A DNA stretch of 64,000 nucleotides, taken from assembly GCA_023678885.1 (NCBI GenBank), contig CM042962.1:21962336-22026335 (forward strand), given 5' to 3'. Shown one piece after another: positions 33,940-45,038 of this stretch. The notes beneath the pieces are model-generated. The model was not told the DNA's origin. It saw only the letters and a list, made by a program, of their open reading frames with translations, and did not search any database. The first letter of the stretch is position 1; the number at the start of each line of letters is the position of its first letter. This stretch comes from Pogostemon cablin. Lineage: Eukaryota > Streptophyta > Magnoliopsida > Lamiales > Lamiaceae. The position numbers were made by a program, and so were the translations under genes.

Positions 33940-35400
33940 TTAATCAATCGTTGGTGGGGCTAAATGTCAATGGGCTGGTTGATGCTGGCTGGACTTGGTG
34001 GCGACGGCACATGACTGTGCCACCAGCATCACAGATCGCCCTTAGATAGCAACCTCTACACCATCTCGCATGTGGATTGATGAAGTACAGATGGGTTGTT
34101 GGACGATGGTGTATTGTGGCTGAAACCATGACTAGATGCCTGACGATGAAACTGAGGTCAGAGATAGCGTGAAGCAAGTATTTAAAATGATATTGCTGGC
34201 GGGTTTGGTATTGCTGGGGCCTGATGAGGATGACGTAGATTCCCAGCAAGGTTGCGGCGCTATTAGCATGCACGGCTGGACAATTGCTTGGCAGTCATGG
34301 ACGATGGCTTGGATGCGAAAAGACCCCAACGACAGTGAGATCTTTGCAGATGGCGTTGGAAGCTGGCATACGCAATGGCACAGCGAGTTACCTGTGATTT
34401 ACAATCGGGTCTTCATGATTTCTGGTCGGGTCTGCGACGAAGTGCCGAGCAGGTCTGTGGATGCTTTTCGGTCGAGACTGGTTCATTTTCATTGGATCTG
34501 CACCAAGTTCAGACACATCTTCATCGGCGGTCTGTGGATGGAGCCGGCGATGCACACTTGAAACTGCATGCGATGGGGATTTCTGGCAGGCAGACCATAG
34601 TTTTGGACGGGTCTGCAGCGTTTTCAGGCAGGACTGCAATTTTTCCGTGTGGTCCTGGGCTTTTTAGAGCGGGTCTGCATGATCGTGGTTGGTGGATAAC
34701 GGTGACCGATGGTGAAAGATTACTGTCCTGCGGGGAGGATTTCATGATCGGGAACATGGCATGCTTGGTTGTTAGGCAGCCTGCACTGGAGTATGCTGCT
34801 TGGCTAGCAACAGGCGCACGACGTTGAGTATGCTGTCGTGTGAGGGCTGCACGGAAGTAGCTGGGTGTTGTCGGTGGGAGCTCTGCCGTCCATGGAGTGT
34901 TCAGCGAAGAGGATTCTGGAGCACAGATGGATCGATGGCAGATCGTCAGCGATTATCATGTCAATGGCAGTGAACTCGGTTTCACAATGGGACTTCGGGG
35001 AACAGGCCTTTTCCGGCAAGCTAGCTGCAGCAGCGCTGCTACAGGCAACGCGAGGCTATCGGCAGGACTTGGTGGCACGATCCATGAGGCCTATTGACGG
35101 GCAGTCGGTGGGGCGCTGTTGCTGGGCGTGGGTTTTGTTTCCGGCAGAACAGCGAGTCGATAGAGAGCAGGAGGGTTTCAGCTTATCCACCATTGGTTGA
35201 AAGCTACCGGTAGCTTCTTCTGGATTGGTATCCGGCAGTAGACAACATGGATAAGGGGAAACCGATTGCTGACCGACGACGTTCTGGCGATAACCACTTT
35301 TGGCGGACAGATTAATGGTTGGAGCGATGCCATTCTCCAGCAGTGGTTTCTGTTTGCAGATGGGCCGTGAATGGAGATGACTTGGGGCACAAGAATACTA
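33940..35400 (+). other. GC-rich leader of copia B, no recognised protein
   Basis: Between the primer-binding site and the gag remnants lie about 1.4 kb clearly richer in G and C than the rest of the window, with repeated GGTCTG / GGGTCTGC words. Many overlapping open frames exist on both strands (for example 34136-34561, 34375-34827), but none resembles a known protein and they look like products of base composition. It could be an untranslated leader or captured sequence. Confidence 0.45.
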
Positions 35401-35690
35401 GCTTATTGTGTAAGCCATTATTTATTGCTTAATTGGTTGGTTGAACTCAATTTTTTATTTGGCTATTTTTTTATTCCTTATATATAATTGCTATAATTGT
35501 TTTACTTGTCAATTATTATTATATATTTGGATTAGATGCATGTTCTATTTGATTTACTGCTGTAATAATAGCATGCTAATTTGCGTATTATATTTGTATA
35601 TATATTGTATGCATGCAAAAACCCTCTTGTTAAATAACTAAGTGGGAGAGGGATTGGTCATGATCCCGCAGCCTCCATTGTTGATTTAAT

Positions 35691-35875
35691 AAGTGATGCA
35701 AGTAAGCTTATAAGCCGGTTTTAGTGTCTTCCTCCCCAACGAATAAGTTTTATTTGTGGATCACTGGAATAAATTTAATTTAATAATTATTATTTATAAT
35801 GTGATGCAAGTAAACTTATGAGTCGGCTATAGTGTCTTCCTCCCCAACGGATGAGTTTTATTTGCAGATCACTGG
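35691..35875 (+). repeat. Two diverged tandem units in the copia B leader
   Basis: Units at 35691-35767 and 35801-35875 share GTGATGCAAGTAA, GTGTCTTCCTCCCCAACG and GATCACTGG, with a period of about 110 bp. Confidence 0.8.
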
Positions 35876-36399
35876 TACAAATTAATAATTGATGGTTATA
35901 GGAAATTATTTGAGGGCGTGTGAACTTCTCCAACTGTAAGACACACAAACTTGGATAACGTACTTATTTCAAATAATAGTATACACTTAGGTGCAATTAA
36001 TATGTATCCTCCTTAATGGAGTCACTGCTATTAAATTGCATGGCTAAAGGACAACTGACTATTAATCATTGAGTCATAAGGTTAATTATGACGTATGGAA
36101 TTAATGGGTAAAACCTTCTCTTGTGAATGTTTGGGTTTTTATACGTCCACACTAACGTGACATGCAAATTCATGGTGCTTGAGATGTCGGTGAATTTATT
36201 TTATATTATTTATTGAGGGAATCAATATAAAATTAAATTCGAAGAGTTTGATCGTCGTATTTATTTACTTGATTCTCTGAATTTTTGAATAGTTTATTTC
36301 ACTTGTTGTTAACTAAAAGAAAATTAACTTACTTGTCCAAAATAAATGTTTAGAAAAAAATCTTGATTTTAATTCTTACTGCTTAGGAAATTAAAATGT

Positions 36400-39290
36400 G
36401 TTCTCACTAAAGATGTCCTCTAGTGCCTAATTACACTCTCTAGTGAAGAGGTGAGAGATTCATAGAAATATGATGGTCTCATGTTACCTTCGGATACTTG
36501 AGAAAGTAAGAAAGGCAAAAGGTCATGGTTAAACTCAATGAAAGAATTGGAAATACTTGGAATAGAAATTGAAGGGAAAACCAAGGTCAATTTATTCTTC
36601 GTAATTTGCCTAGACGTTTTGAGCAATTTTCACCTGAATTACAAGAGGTTGTATACGGTGGTGAACTTCTAACAAAATATGTGGCTAAAGAAAACTCAAT
36701 TTCATCAAGACATGAACAAGTTAAGTATATTATTCACTAGTTATTGAAGCATGACTAGTGATGACATCTACAGACACGTTGTGTGCAGATACCAGAATCA
36801 TTAAAAGTTTATAACTAAGTGATGATGAGGTTACTGTATACATGGGTAAAAGCTACGAAAGTAGTGGCTGTTTCAGTGGAAGTTTTTTTTTATCTATCTT
36901 ATGATAGGAATAAATGTTTGATTTTGAGGAATTATCTTTACGTACATTTTTCATAGAAAGAATTTGATTTCGGTTTCTATGTTTTATGGATGGATACTCT
37001 ATTTCAATTGAATGACATAGTCATTAAAATGAAAGGATGGAGTTATAATCTATTATGCGTTAGTGACAATTTGTACACTCTTAAATCATGTTTATTCCAC
37101 GGATGCAACATATAGTAATTAATAACGCATCTTCTAATTTTAGTAAGAGAAATGAACCTTCGGTAATGAACCAAACATACTTTTGGCATCTAAGACTATA
37201 TCATTTTACTTAAGTACGATTCGAAAGTTGATAGCCGATGAACTATAAAGTTTATTGAAAGTGTAAACTATTAAACTTGTAAGTCTTACTTGGAAGTAAA
37301 AATGATAATTTGCCTATGCAAGGCAAAGGGGTAAAGAGACAAGAAAAGATATTTGGAAATGGTTCATTCTGATTTATGCTATCTTAAGATTATCTCGGCG
37401 AGAGGTGTTTATGAATATTCGAAGATTATTCTAGGAACAATATATATTTATTTGATGTACTGCAAGTCTGAGTACTATGATTAATTCAAGAAGTGCATGG
37501 CTGATGCGGTGAAGCATCATGGAAAATATTTCAAGTCACTGCGATCCGATCGTAGTGGCGAGCACCTCTTAGGATAGTTTAGGAGCTGTTAATCAGAGGA
37601 TGAGATTGAATCTCAAGTTGTCTATACCGGGCATACCCCAGCTGAATGGTGTGGCGGAAAGAAGGAATAACTCTCTTATGAGTATGGTTAGATAGATAAT
37701 GAATTATTTGAAATTACTAAATTCATTTTATGGGTAAGCCCTAGAGACAACATGTCGAATTGATGTTTGTGGGATATCCTAGAAAAATGAAGGGTGGTTT
37801 ATTTAATAGTCCAAAACGATCAGAAAGTGATTGTTAACACGATCACTAGATTTTTGAAGAACGACTATGTAATAAATCACATAGCAATGTATAAAATGTT
37901 ATAAAAGATGTGAGAAAGGAAACACAAGTTTTAGTACCAAGAATACAAGAGGATATACCACAGGTAAACTACATCGTGTGTCACATCTGATACACAATTG
38001 CTTGTAGTGTCTTGTCGTAGTGGGAGAGTGGTTTTACAACTGAAAAGATTTATGTTTTGGGAGAGTCATGAAATATGGTCCCTTTTAAACATGAAATCGG
38101 CCCATGGAAATGACAAAGCACTACAAGATCGAAATTCAGAATCTTAGTAAGTTGCAATGAATTTTGAAATAGAATCTATGGATTCAAAATCAACTCTGGG
38201 AGCTTGTAGAATCATCAAATGGTGTAAAAGCCATTGGATGTAAGTGGGTCTACAATGAAGCAACCAGAGTGATTCATTGCATAGAACTAAGATTATTTCA
38301 AGTGTAAGCTTAAAAATGTCCATCAATGGACTAAAGCAAGCTTAAAGATCATGGAACATTCGTTTTGATAAGGAAATCCAATCATATGGATTTAATTAAT
38401 GCTCGGATGGGTCTTCTATATTTAAAAGAATGATGGAAACGTGGTGGTATTTCTTGTATGTACGTAGATGGTATCTTGGTCATTGGAGACAATGAAAGAG
38501 TATTGTCGGGCGTATGGGTATGGTTAATAAAGCAGTGAGAAATGAAGGACTTAAGAGAAGCAAAATATATCCTTGTGATCATGATAATATAGATCACAAG
38601 ATAGGATGTTGTACTTATCTTAAGCTTCGTATAATTGATACAATCATTACTCATTTAAGCATGTGACTTTATCTAAGGTTTTGTGTCTTAAGACACAAAA
38701 GAAGATAAAATAGATGAAGGCGGTTCCATATGCTTCGGCAATAAGGAAGCTTAATCTATGGAATGCTATGCACGAAATTGGATATCTGTTTTGCTAATGA
38801 CATAAACAGTGGGTGTCAAAGTGACCCGGAACAAGAATATTGATTTATGGTAAGACATATTTGAAGTACCTAAAGAGGACTGGAAATTATATGTAAGCTT
38901 ACTGAAATGATTCATTACTTCCTGAGGGTTACTTAGATTCAGTTTTTCAAATCATAGGGATGGCAATAAATCCACCTCAATGTTGTGTGTTTAGTTTGGG
39001 AAGTAGTTCCATAATATGGAGGTGTGTTATATAGAAATATATTTCGGACTCCACCATGGAAAGATAATAAGTTGGAGCCTCTGCGGCAGCTAAAATATCT
39101 ATATGGTTCTAGAAATTTTGTAATGGACTTAGATGTGATTCTGAGTTTTTCCAAGATTATCATAATTTATTGTGATAATAGTGGTGCAGTTGCAAACTTG
39201 AAGGAATTACGAGACCATAAGGAAATTAAATACATTAAGCGCAAGTACTACCTGATACGAGAAATCGTATAATGAAGGGAAGACTGTTGT
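36400..39290 (+). pseudogene. Copia B gag-pol remnants
   Basis: Order fits Ty1/copia. A gag stretch lies near 36530-36630 (GIEIEGKTKVNL). The integrase core is near 37360-37690 (HSDLCYLK, KHHGKYFKSLRSDRSGEHL, then TGHTPAEW). Reverse transcriptase is near 38200-38600 (WELVESSNGVKAIGCKWVYN, CMYVDGILVIGDN, EMKDLREAKYILVIMI). RNase H is near 38980-39270 (YCDNSGAVANLKELRDHKEI, then RKYYLIREIV). The reverse transcriptase motif reads YVDG where YVDD is expected, so the active site is lost. Stops and indels occur in every domain. Confidence 0.75.
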
Positions 39291-39435
39291 TGCCTAGATT
39301 ACATCGGATGATAACTTAGTAAATTCTTTTACAAGGACCTTAAGGCGAAAGCTTTTAATGGTCAAGTAGTGGGAATTGGAATCAGATGTATGGCAATAAA
39401 CATGGCAGCATAGTCTTTTAGTATAAGTGGGAGAT

Positions 39436-40634
39436 TGTTGGTTGTATACTAAAAGTCTAGCTCTTTGTATGAACAATGTTTTGACGAAATCTGAAATGAG
39501 AATCATGTGATCAAATGTTTGCAATTATATTATTGCAATAGTCCATTTACTTTATTCTGTAGATAATGTGGTGTGCGGCGTCATACGAAAGATCATATTA
39601 TCGGCTCCTTATAAAGTATAAACAAATGTTCACAATCGAGATAGACGAGGACTATCTATCGGTATGGCTGTAGTGTGATTTGACATTAGTCTGTCTTGAC
39701 TATAAAATTGAGCTAGTGCATTTTGTGTGTATTGAATAGAACCGCCTTTGAGATCGTTCGGTTTATACTGACTATATAATAGAACTTGATCTCTGTTATT
39801 ATGGATGCTCGTACTCTTAATCCCAATACAATAATCTCGACATGTAAGCCAATATTTATTTCTCTAATTCATCAATGGGTGAGATTTAATAGTTAAATCA
39901 ATATGCTCGATGAGTTGGGAGATGTTGCTGTCTTTATAGTGTTGTGTTGATTGTAGAAGGAATTTGTGTCCTAACAGAATTGGTTGATGATGTCCCCTTG
40001 AGGAGCTCATAATGATTATCATGTAAACCCTGCAGGTGGATTTATTCCGGCATGATAATAAAGTTGAGTGGTACTACTCTCAATAAATATATTAATTAAT
40101 AGAGTTGTCAGTAACTTAATTAATGAATGGGCATTGAATCTTAAACACAGGGAGATTAACGGGCTCATAATAAGGAGGATAACATATTTCGGGATTAGGG
40201 TGGCAGTGTAATAATATTTCTTTAGTGGAATGATTTATTATTATTGGATTTAAGTATTAAGTTTTGGGCTAAACTTAGATGCTTAAGCCCAATGGGAGGC
40301 CCAAACTCTAATTTCTCCTCCTAGTCATTGTTATAGCCTATATAATATCCAATCTCAGTAATCTGGAAGAATAAGAAACTCACGCCTAACAACGTGAATA
40401 AGATATAGGGATTACAAATTAAGATCATCTTGTAGATCGTTGCCCACACCAACGTCAAGACTTGGCTTAGGAATACAACAAAAGATTGGAAGGTCGTTTG
40501 TTCTTGTTGCTGTCGTTCAACCTCTACATCGAACCATGGTGAAAGGTAATCAATTCTATGTTTCTATTTCCACTGTGATAGAATTGCATGGAACTCTAAC
40601 GATTCACGTTAACTAAAAGATCTAAACGCCATCA
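39436..40634 (+). repeat. 3' LTR of copia B
   Basis: 1199 bp, TGTTGG..CATCA, preceded by the polypurine tract AAGTGGGAGA (39425-39434) and followed by the GTTCG duplication. Confidence 0.92.
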
Positions 40635-40639
40635 GTTCG

Positions 40640-40826
40640 TAGGTGTTGAATTGAGATACTTATATTTTTCTGTTGAAAGAGATTTGAAGGATAAGTCGGA
40701 GCCTATCCCATATTTTTAAAATCGTGTGATTTTAAAGTATTCCGTTGTATTCTTACGTCTATGTTCATATTCTTACTTTTTGAAGGAACATCTTCACACT
40801 TGCACATGTATCTAATGGTCTTTACA
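40640..40826 (+). repeat. 3' LTR of copia A, last part
   Basis: Resumes the LTR after copia B. It matches 17267-17438 (TAGGTGTTGAATTGA, GAAAGAGATNTNAAGGATAA, ending AATGGTCTTTACA). The flank is TGCCC. Confidence 0.82.
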
Positions 40827-40883
40827 TGCCCAAATGAGTAATGATAAAATGCGTGAAAGAAATAGAGTAAGGTAGCAACTTAC

Positions 40884-41095
40884 ATGTGAAGCGACAAAAT
40901 ATGCAATCATGTTGAGAGCTATGCCCCACCAAACGGTACTAAAAATGTAGCGAGAGAGGTTCTGCATACGACAGAGAAGGCATATAGAGTGATATATTTT
41001 GGGCAAGTATTGAAACACAAACATATTAGCAGCACTGTCATGACCATCATTGTTGATCCTTTCTCCATCAACTTTGGTATACATACCCATATTAT
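40884..41095 (-). pseudogene. Cyclic nucleotide-gated channel, upstream exon
   Basis: The minus-strand exon encodes FVFQYLPKIYHSICLLCRMQ, then FSTVWWGIALNMIAYFVASH, as in the S4-S5 part of plant CNGCs. It ends with a good donor (GTAAGT at 40878-40883). In the protein it directly precedes the exon at 12338-12656, so the intron between them is about 28 kb. Upstream of FQYLPK the frame becomes mixed (a probable small indel near 41060) and the acceptor is not clear. Earlier exons with helices S1-S3 were not found in the window. Confidence 0.8.
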
Positions 41096-41099
41096 TATA

Positions 41100-41489
41100 T
41101 GCACATAATATATATATACTCATGGACCAAAAATTTCTGAAAAATGTAAATTTATTCTGAATGCGAAAAGTATACCATACTCAAAACAAAACCTCCGTGA
41201 TGCTCACAAAGGAAATAATAATAATAAAAAATGAATTGCTCTAGAATAAGAAGTTAAGGCGCACAATCACTAGAATAATACTATTTTAAGGTGTTTGGGC
41301 GATAGTTGCCCCTTGTCAAACCACATTTTATTTTTGTACTCCCATACCTTTAAAAGACAAGATGATTAGGCCAAATTTCTATACTTATTGTCATAAAATG
41401 AGCTTCTTCTATCTTTGTAGATCCATTTAAAACCTTCTTGAATTATCTAAAACTTCCTTCGCCATCTGAACCAATCTTTCACTCTCTCC
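41100..41489. other. Intergenic or intronic sequence, nothing recognised
   Basis: No coding motif or repeat ends seen, apart from a short ATAATAATAATAAA run near 41218. Confidence 0.4.
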
Positions 41490-44480
41490 CATAATACTTC
41501 TATAAATTAATATTTGAAGAACAAATTATCACAAGTCTCAATGTTGCCAACACAAAAACTATATTGTCTATCACCATTTGGATGCATACTCTATCCTTCG
41601 TAAGAATTCTTTCCCTAGTAATCAGCCAAATCAAAAAATCATGTTTTCTTGAAATCCACCTATGCCATATTCGATACCATATAAACCTATCATCTTGAAC
41701 ACCCCCAGCTATAGCACGTACAGACTTTTGAAGCAACAAACTTAGATCAATCAAAACTTATATGAAGAGTCTCCTCCACCCTCGACTGATCTCCGATGTC
41801 TATCCTAATCCTCTTCCTTACCTCAAACAATTCCCTCCATGCATAGGATGCAAAGTTACTATGCCTCACATCCCATCAACTGCTCCCTTTGAAGTATACC
41901 TCATGGACCCACTTTACCCACAAATACTCCTTATTCATGTGAACATCCCAAAGAGCCTTGCTAAGCAATGCATCATTCCACGACCTTAACTTTTTAAGTC
42001 CCAATCCACTATTCTTCTTTTGCCATGTGCCATCCTTTCACTTAACTAATTCCTTTCGTGCACCCCTCAAGAAAATCAATAAGCTTGTATTTGATGAAAT
42101 GCACAATGTTGTTCATATTGATGAAAAATGGTTCTACATAACTAGGGTTAAGAAGAGGTATTATTAGTACTAGGAGATGAAGTGCCTCAAATAATCCAAG
42201 TCCAAAAGATTTTATTACAAAAGTGATGTTCATGTGTGCAGTATCAAGACCTATATTTTTCAGTGACGAAAAGGTTCTATTTGATGGGAATATAAGTATA
42301 TTCCACTCCATATCCTCGGAGAGTCACGACACTTCTTCTGTAATCCAACTATCAATTGTGTCACTTGCTCCGCCTACTCACAAATATGATGAAATTCGTG
42401 CTAATGTAGCACTCTAAGCCGCCCCTTAAGAGCTTTCAAACTTCTTGTGTAGTACAAATTACTTTGTCCACTTAACCACTTCCTCCACACATCTTGCACA
42501 ATAGGCAGAAACTTCTGATGACTAGTCCACATATTATAAAACCTAATCCCATAAATAACCATCATAAAGTACAATCTCTGACTTTCCTTACATTTCACAT
42601 CCACAGATAATGCTTGCCAATGAGCCAAACTTTTCACTACCAACACCTTCCCAGATCCCATGTAATAATCACTCTACAACCTACTAATCGATGTGGATTA
42701 ATCAAATACTTCAACCCCAAACAAACCCTCTCCATGACATCATCGATGTTGTCAAGCGTCAATTTAATCTCCAGTGGTTTCACAATATATGTCTTATACT
42801 GATGTACTAGCTTTTAACTGCTCACTTTGTTGGTACACCATTCAACCCATTAAAATTCCATGTGATGCACTTCATGAAACCCCTTTACCAGGTGGTTGCT
42901 CGCCCACCATGATCTTCTTCCACCTTTACTCTCTTTTCTGTTTACTCCACAAGCCCTGAGCTATAGGCTACTTAGAAAACAACTCCTATCTACCTTGAAT
43001 AGTATTCCCGACTACCCATTTCTTTGATCCCTGACCACTTGTCTTACCAACAATTTTCCACCAAATCCATCCATTCATCTATCATCCTAACTCCTGAAAA
43101 CCCCTACAACCCATCCTTTTCACATTCAATCCCAGTCATTCCCTCACCCTCCCACAACTCATCAAACTATTAGGTTGAGGGTCTGATCTTCAACCATCTC
43201 TTTCCCCATCAACTCCCACTGCACACCCGGATTCAATCTCCGACGAAGTCTATTACAACCCCTATTCCTAACAAATTGAAACCCACCGACCCAATAATCT
43301 CAACCATCCCCATGTTTGCCCTCATCTCCTTCACGCTCTGAACACTTACATTCCCCATCCAAATGCCCAACTTCTTGCACATAGTGCAATTTGAGGGAAC
43401 AAACTCAAAGATTATGTTTTAAGTAAACTCTCCATGCACCGTATCTACCACCAAAATTCCTTAACTAATGGTCTTCGCCGCATCTACTTCTACCATCACC
43501 TTAGCAAATGATGTACAAGTACGAGACATTCTTTTTATGTCTGGCTGAAGAGGGAGCCCAAACTTTGAAGCAATAACACTTAAGTGTTATGCCAACCAAT
43601 ACTCCAAAGGAAGAGAAGGCGTGCAAATTCAAATCGAGACCTTAGTATTTATCGAATTATTGAACTAAAAGTTATGAGGCAAAGGTTTGAGAATCAAGAA
43701 TCTATTCTAAATCATATATGGTCCTCCATGCTTTACAAGATTCATATCATCCATGCTCCTCAAACGAAAGATAATCAATCCATGATCATGCATGTGGATA
43801 GATGTTTCAACACCCAACAAACCGTTAACTCTCTCACTGCCTGCAGCCCTAAAAAGTTTCTAGAAAATATCCAAATAAGTTAAACTCCTATTCTCTAACA
43901 CACAGCTCCTCCGGTAAGAAAAACTTCCCGTTCGGACATGGCGCAACATACCTAAGTTTGTACTACTCAAGCTAGGTTTAACTGAATCCTTCATGCACTG
44001 CTCCCTCGAGACTACACCCGGACATACTTGCCCTTGGTGAACTCCTTACCATCAAGATCAACAGCCTGTTGTATAACCTGACCCTTAAAGATACCATCGT
44101 CATCCTGTTAATCTGAGTGAGATGTTTTGTCAAGAACATTTAAGAAATCAGCTCCCGCTTCCTTCCCATACAAAGCGATTTCAATGGTCTTAGCCGCCAT
44201 CAAATTGACAACATATTCCTCCTCTTCCTACCCATCATCATGCAACAAGTGTGCTCTAGTAACCACCCCATCCACCGTATAAGGTTGTTCCTTCCAAATT
44301 TCCTGTTTATCCCTTGCTTTTCCCATGAACGAAGACAAGATGATATCATTGATCCTAATCCACAAGTTCTATTGAGCTTCCAATCAGATTGAAAGCACTT
44401 ACAAATAGGTGGTGGCCACGACAAAAACTCCACCAAGAAGTGATCGGAAGGAAGAAAATACTAAGAAGTGATCGAAAGGA
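41490..44480 (-). mobile_element. Decayed L1-type LINE, with internal deletion
   Basis: Read on the minus strand. ORF1-like sequence lies near 43360-44440, including LPLQPDIKRMSRTCTSFAKV and a zinc knuckle NCTMCKKLGHLDGEC. The linker between endonuclease and reverse transcriptase is at 42401-42661 (MWTSHQKFLPIVQDVW). A zinc-binding domain is at 41500-41754 (HDFLIWLITRERILTKDRVC, then FCVGNIETCDNLFF in another frame). The reverse transcriptase core is missing between 41760 and 42400, and part of that space holds a mariner fragment in the opposite direction. Stops are frequent. Confidence 0.7.
42070..42345 (+). mobile_element. Mariner-like transposase fragment
   Basis: The plus strand reads FDEMHNVVHIDEKWFYITRV with the catalytic Asp of the HIDEKWF motif seen in plant mariner-like (Soymar-type) transposases. 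After stops it continues with MFMCAVSRPIFFSDEK and FDGNISIF, the next conserved block. Only this central part (roughly 90 residues) was found and no terminal inverted repeats were located. It is a relic inside the LINE. Confidence 0.75.
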
Positions 44481-44751
44481 AGAAAATGATTAACGGTGAT
44501 AAAAAAACCCTAAACGAAGAAACCCTAGAAAATTTACCTAGAGAGTAATTTTATTATTATTTTATTATTTTTAGTACAAAAAAGCGGATCCAAACTTTTG
44601 AAAATGAGAATATACGATTAAAAAGAATATTTAAATCTATTATTAACATTATTTTGTTATTTTGTAAAATATATATTCCCTCCATCCTATTTCATTCTCC
44701 ACACTATCTTCATTTGTTTATTTTATTATACTCTTAACATCCTAAAAATAG

Positions 44752-44827
<76 letters not shown>

Positions 44828-45038
44828 AACTACACAATATAATTATAGATAAATGAAAATAAGAAATGGGGACAAAGGATAAAGGTGTTGTGGGGATGGC
44901 AAAGCCAAAAAGAGCCAAACAGGCAGTCCAAATAAAAACCCTTGCAAAGAGCTTTAACAGAATTAATGGAGCTAATCTAATAATAAGAATTTTTTTTCTT
45001 TGTAAGCCTGCTCCAATCTTGTTTACTTGCAACATCCC
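44481..45038. other. Intergenic sequence with (TA)n tract at 44753-44825
   Basis: Upstream edge of the LINE, then about 73 bp of TA repeats, then about 200 bp of unassigned sequence. No gene was recognised; the plus-strand frame at 44866-45078 has no family resemblance. Confidence 0.6.

Larger units (their letters stand above)
32568..40634 (+). mobile_element. Copia element B, complete but degraded
   Basis: An LTR element with a perfect target duplication GTTCG (32563-32567 and 40635-40639). LTRs start TGTTGG and end CATCA (5' 32568-33785, 3' 39436-40634). It has a perfect initiator-Met primer-binding site (33788-33799), a GC-rich leader, and remnants of gag, integrase, reverse transcriptase and RNase H in the order of Ty1/copia. 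The polypurine tract AAGTGGGAGA lies just before the 3' LTR. All coding parts carry many stops and indels, so it is dead. It is the innermost insertion in the 3' LTR of copia A. A solo LTR of a related family is at 57427-58812. Confidence 0.9.
16725..40826 (+). mobile_element. Copia element A, with three nested insertions
   Basis: This Ty1/copia retrotransposon sits in the channel intron. The 5' LTR (about 16725-17438) is followed by a degraded primer-binding site (TGGTATATATTAGAGC, 17441-17456), a gag region, a CCHC knuckle, protease and the C-terminal end of RNase H, then the 3' LTR split as about 31905-32567 plus 40640-40826. Integrase and reverse transcriptase are missing: the pre-integrase part near 21390 jumps to RNase H at about 21480. 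Interruptions are a Mutator-like element (18486-20428), a gypsy-type element (22541-31514) and copia element B (32568-40634). The right flank is TGCCC; a matching left target duplication was not found. Many stops make it inactive. Confidence 0.8.

Noticed and set aside
34132..35390. Many overlapping open frames on both strands in the copia B leader
   Set aside because: They overlap in several frames, lack family motifs and reflect the high GC content, so none is called as a gene.
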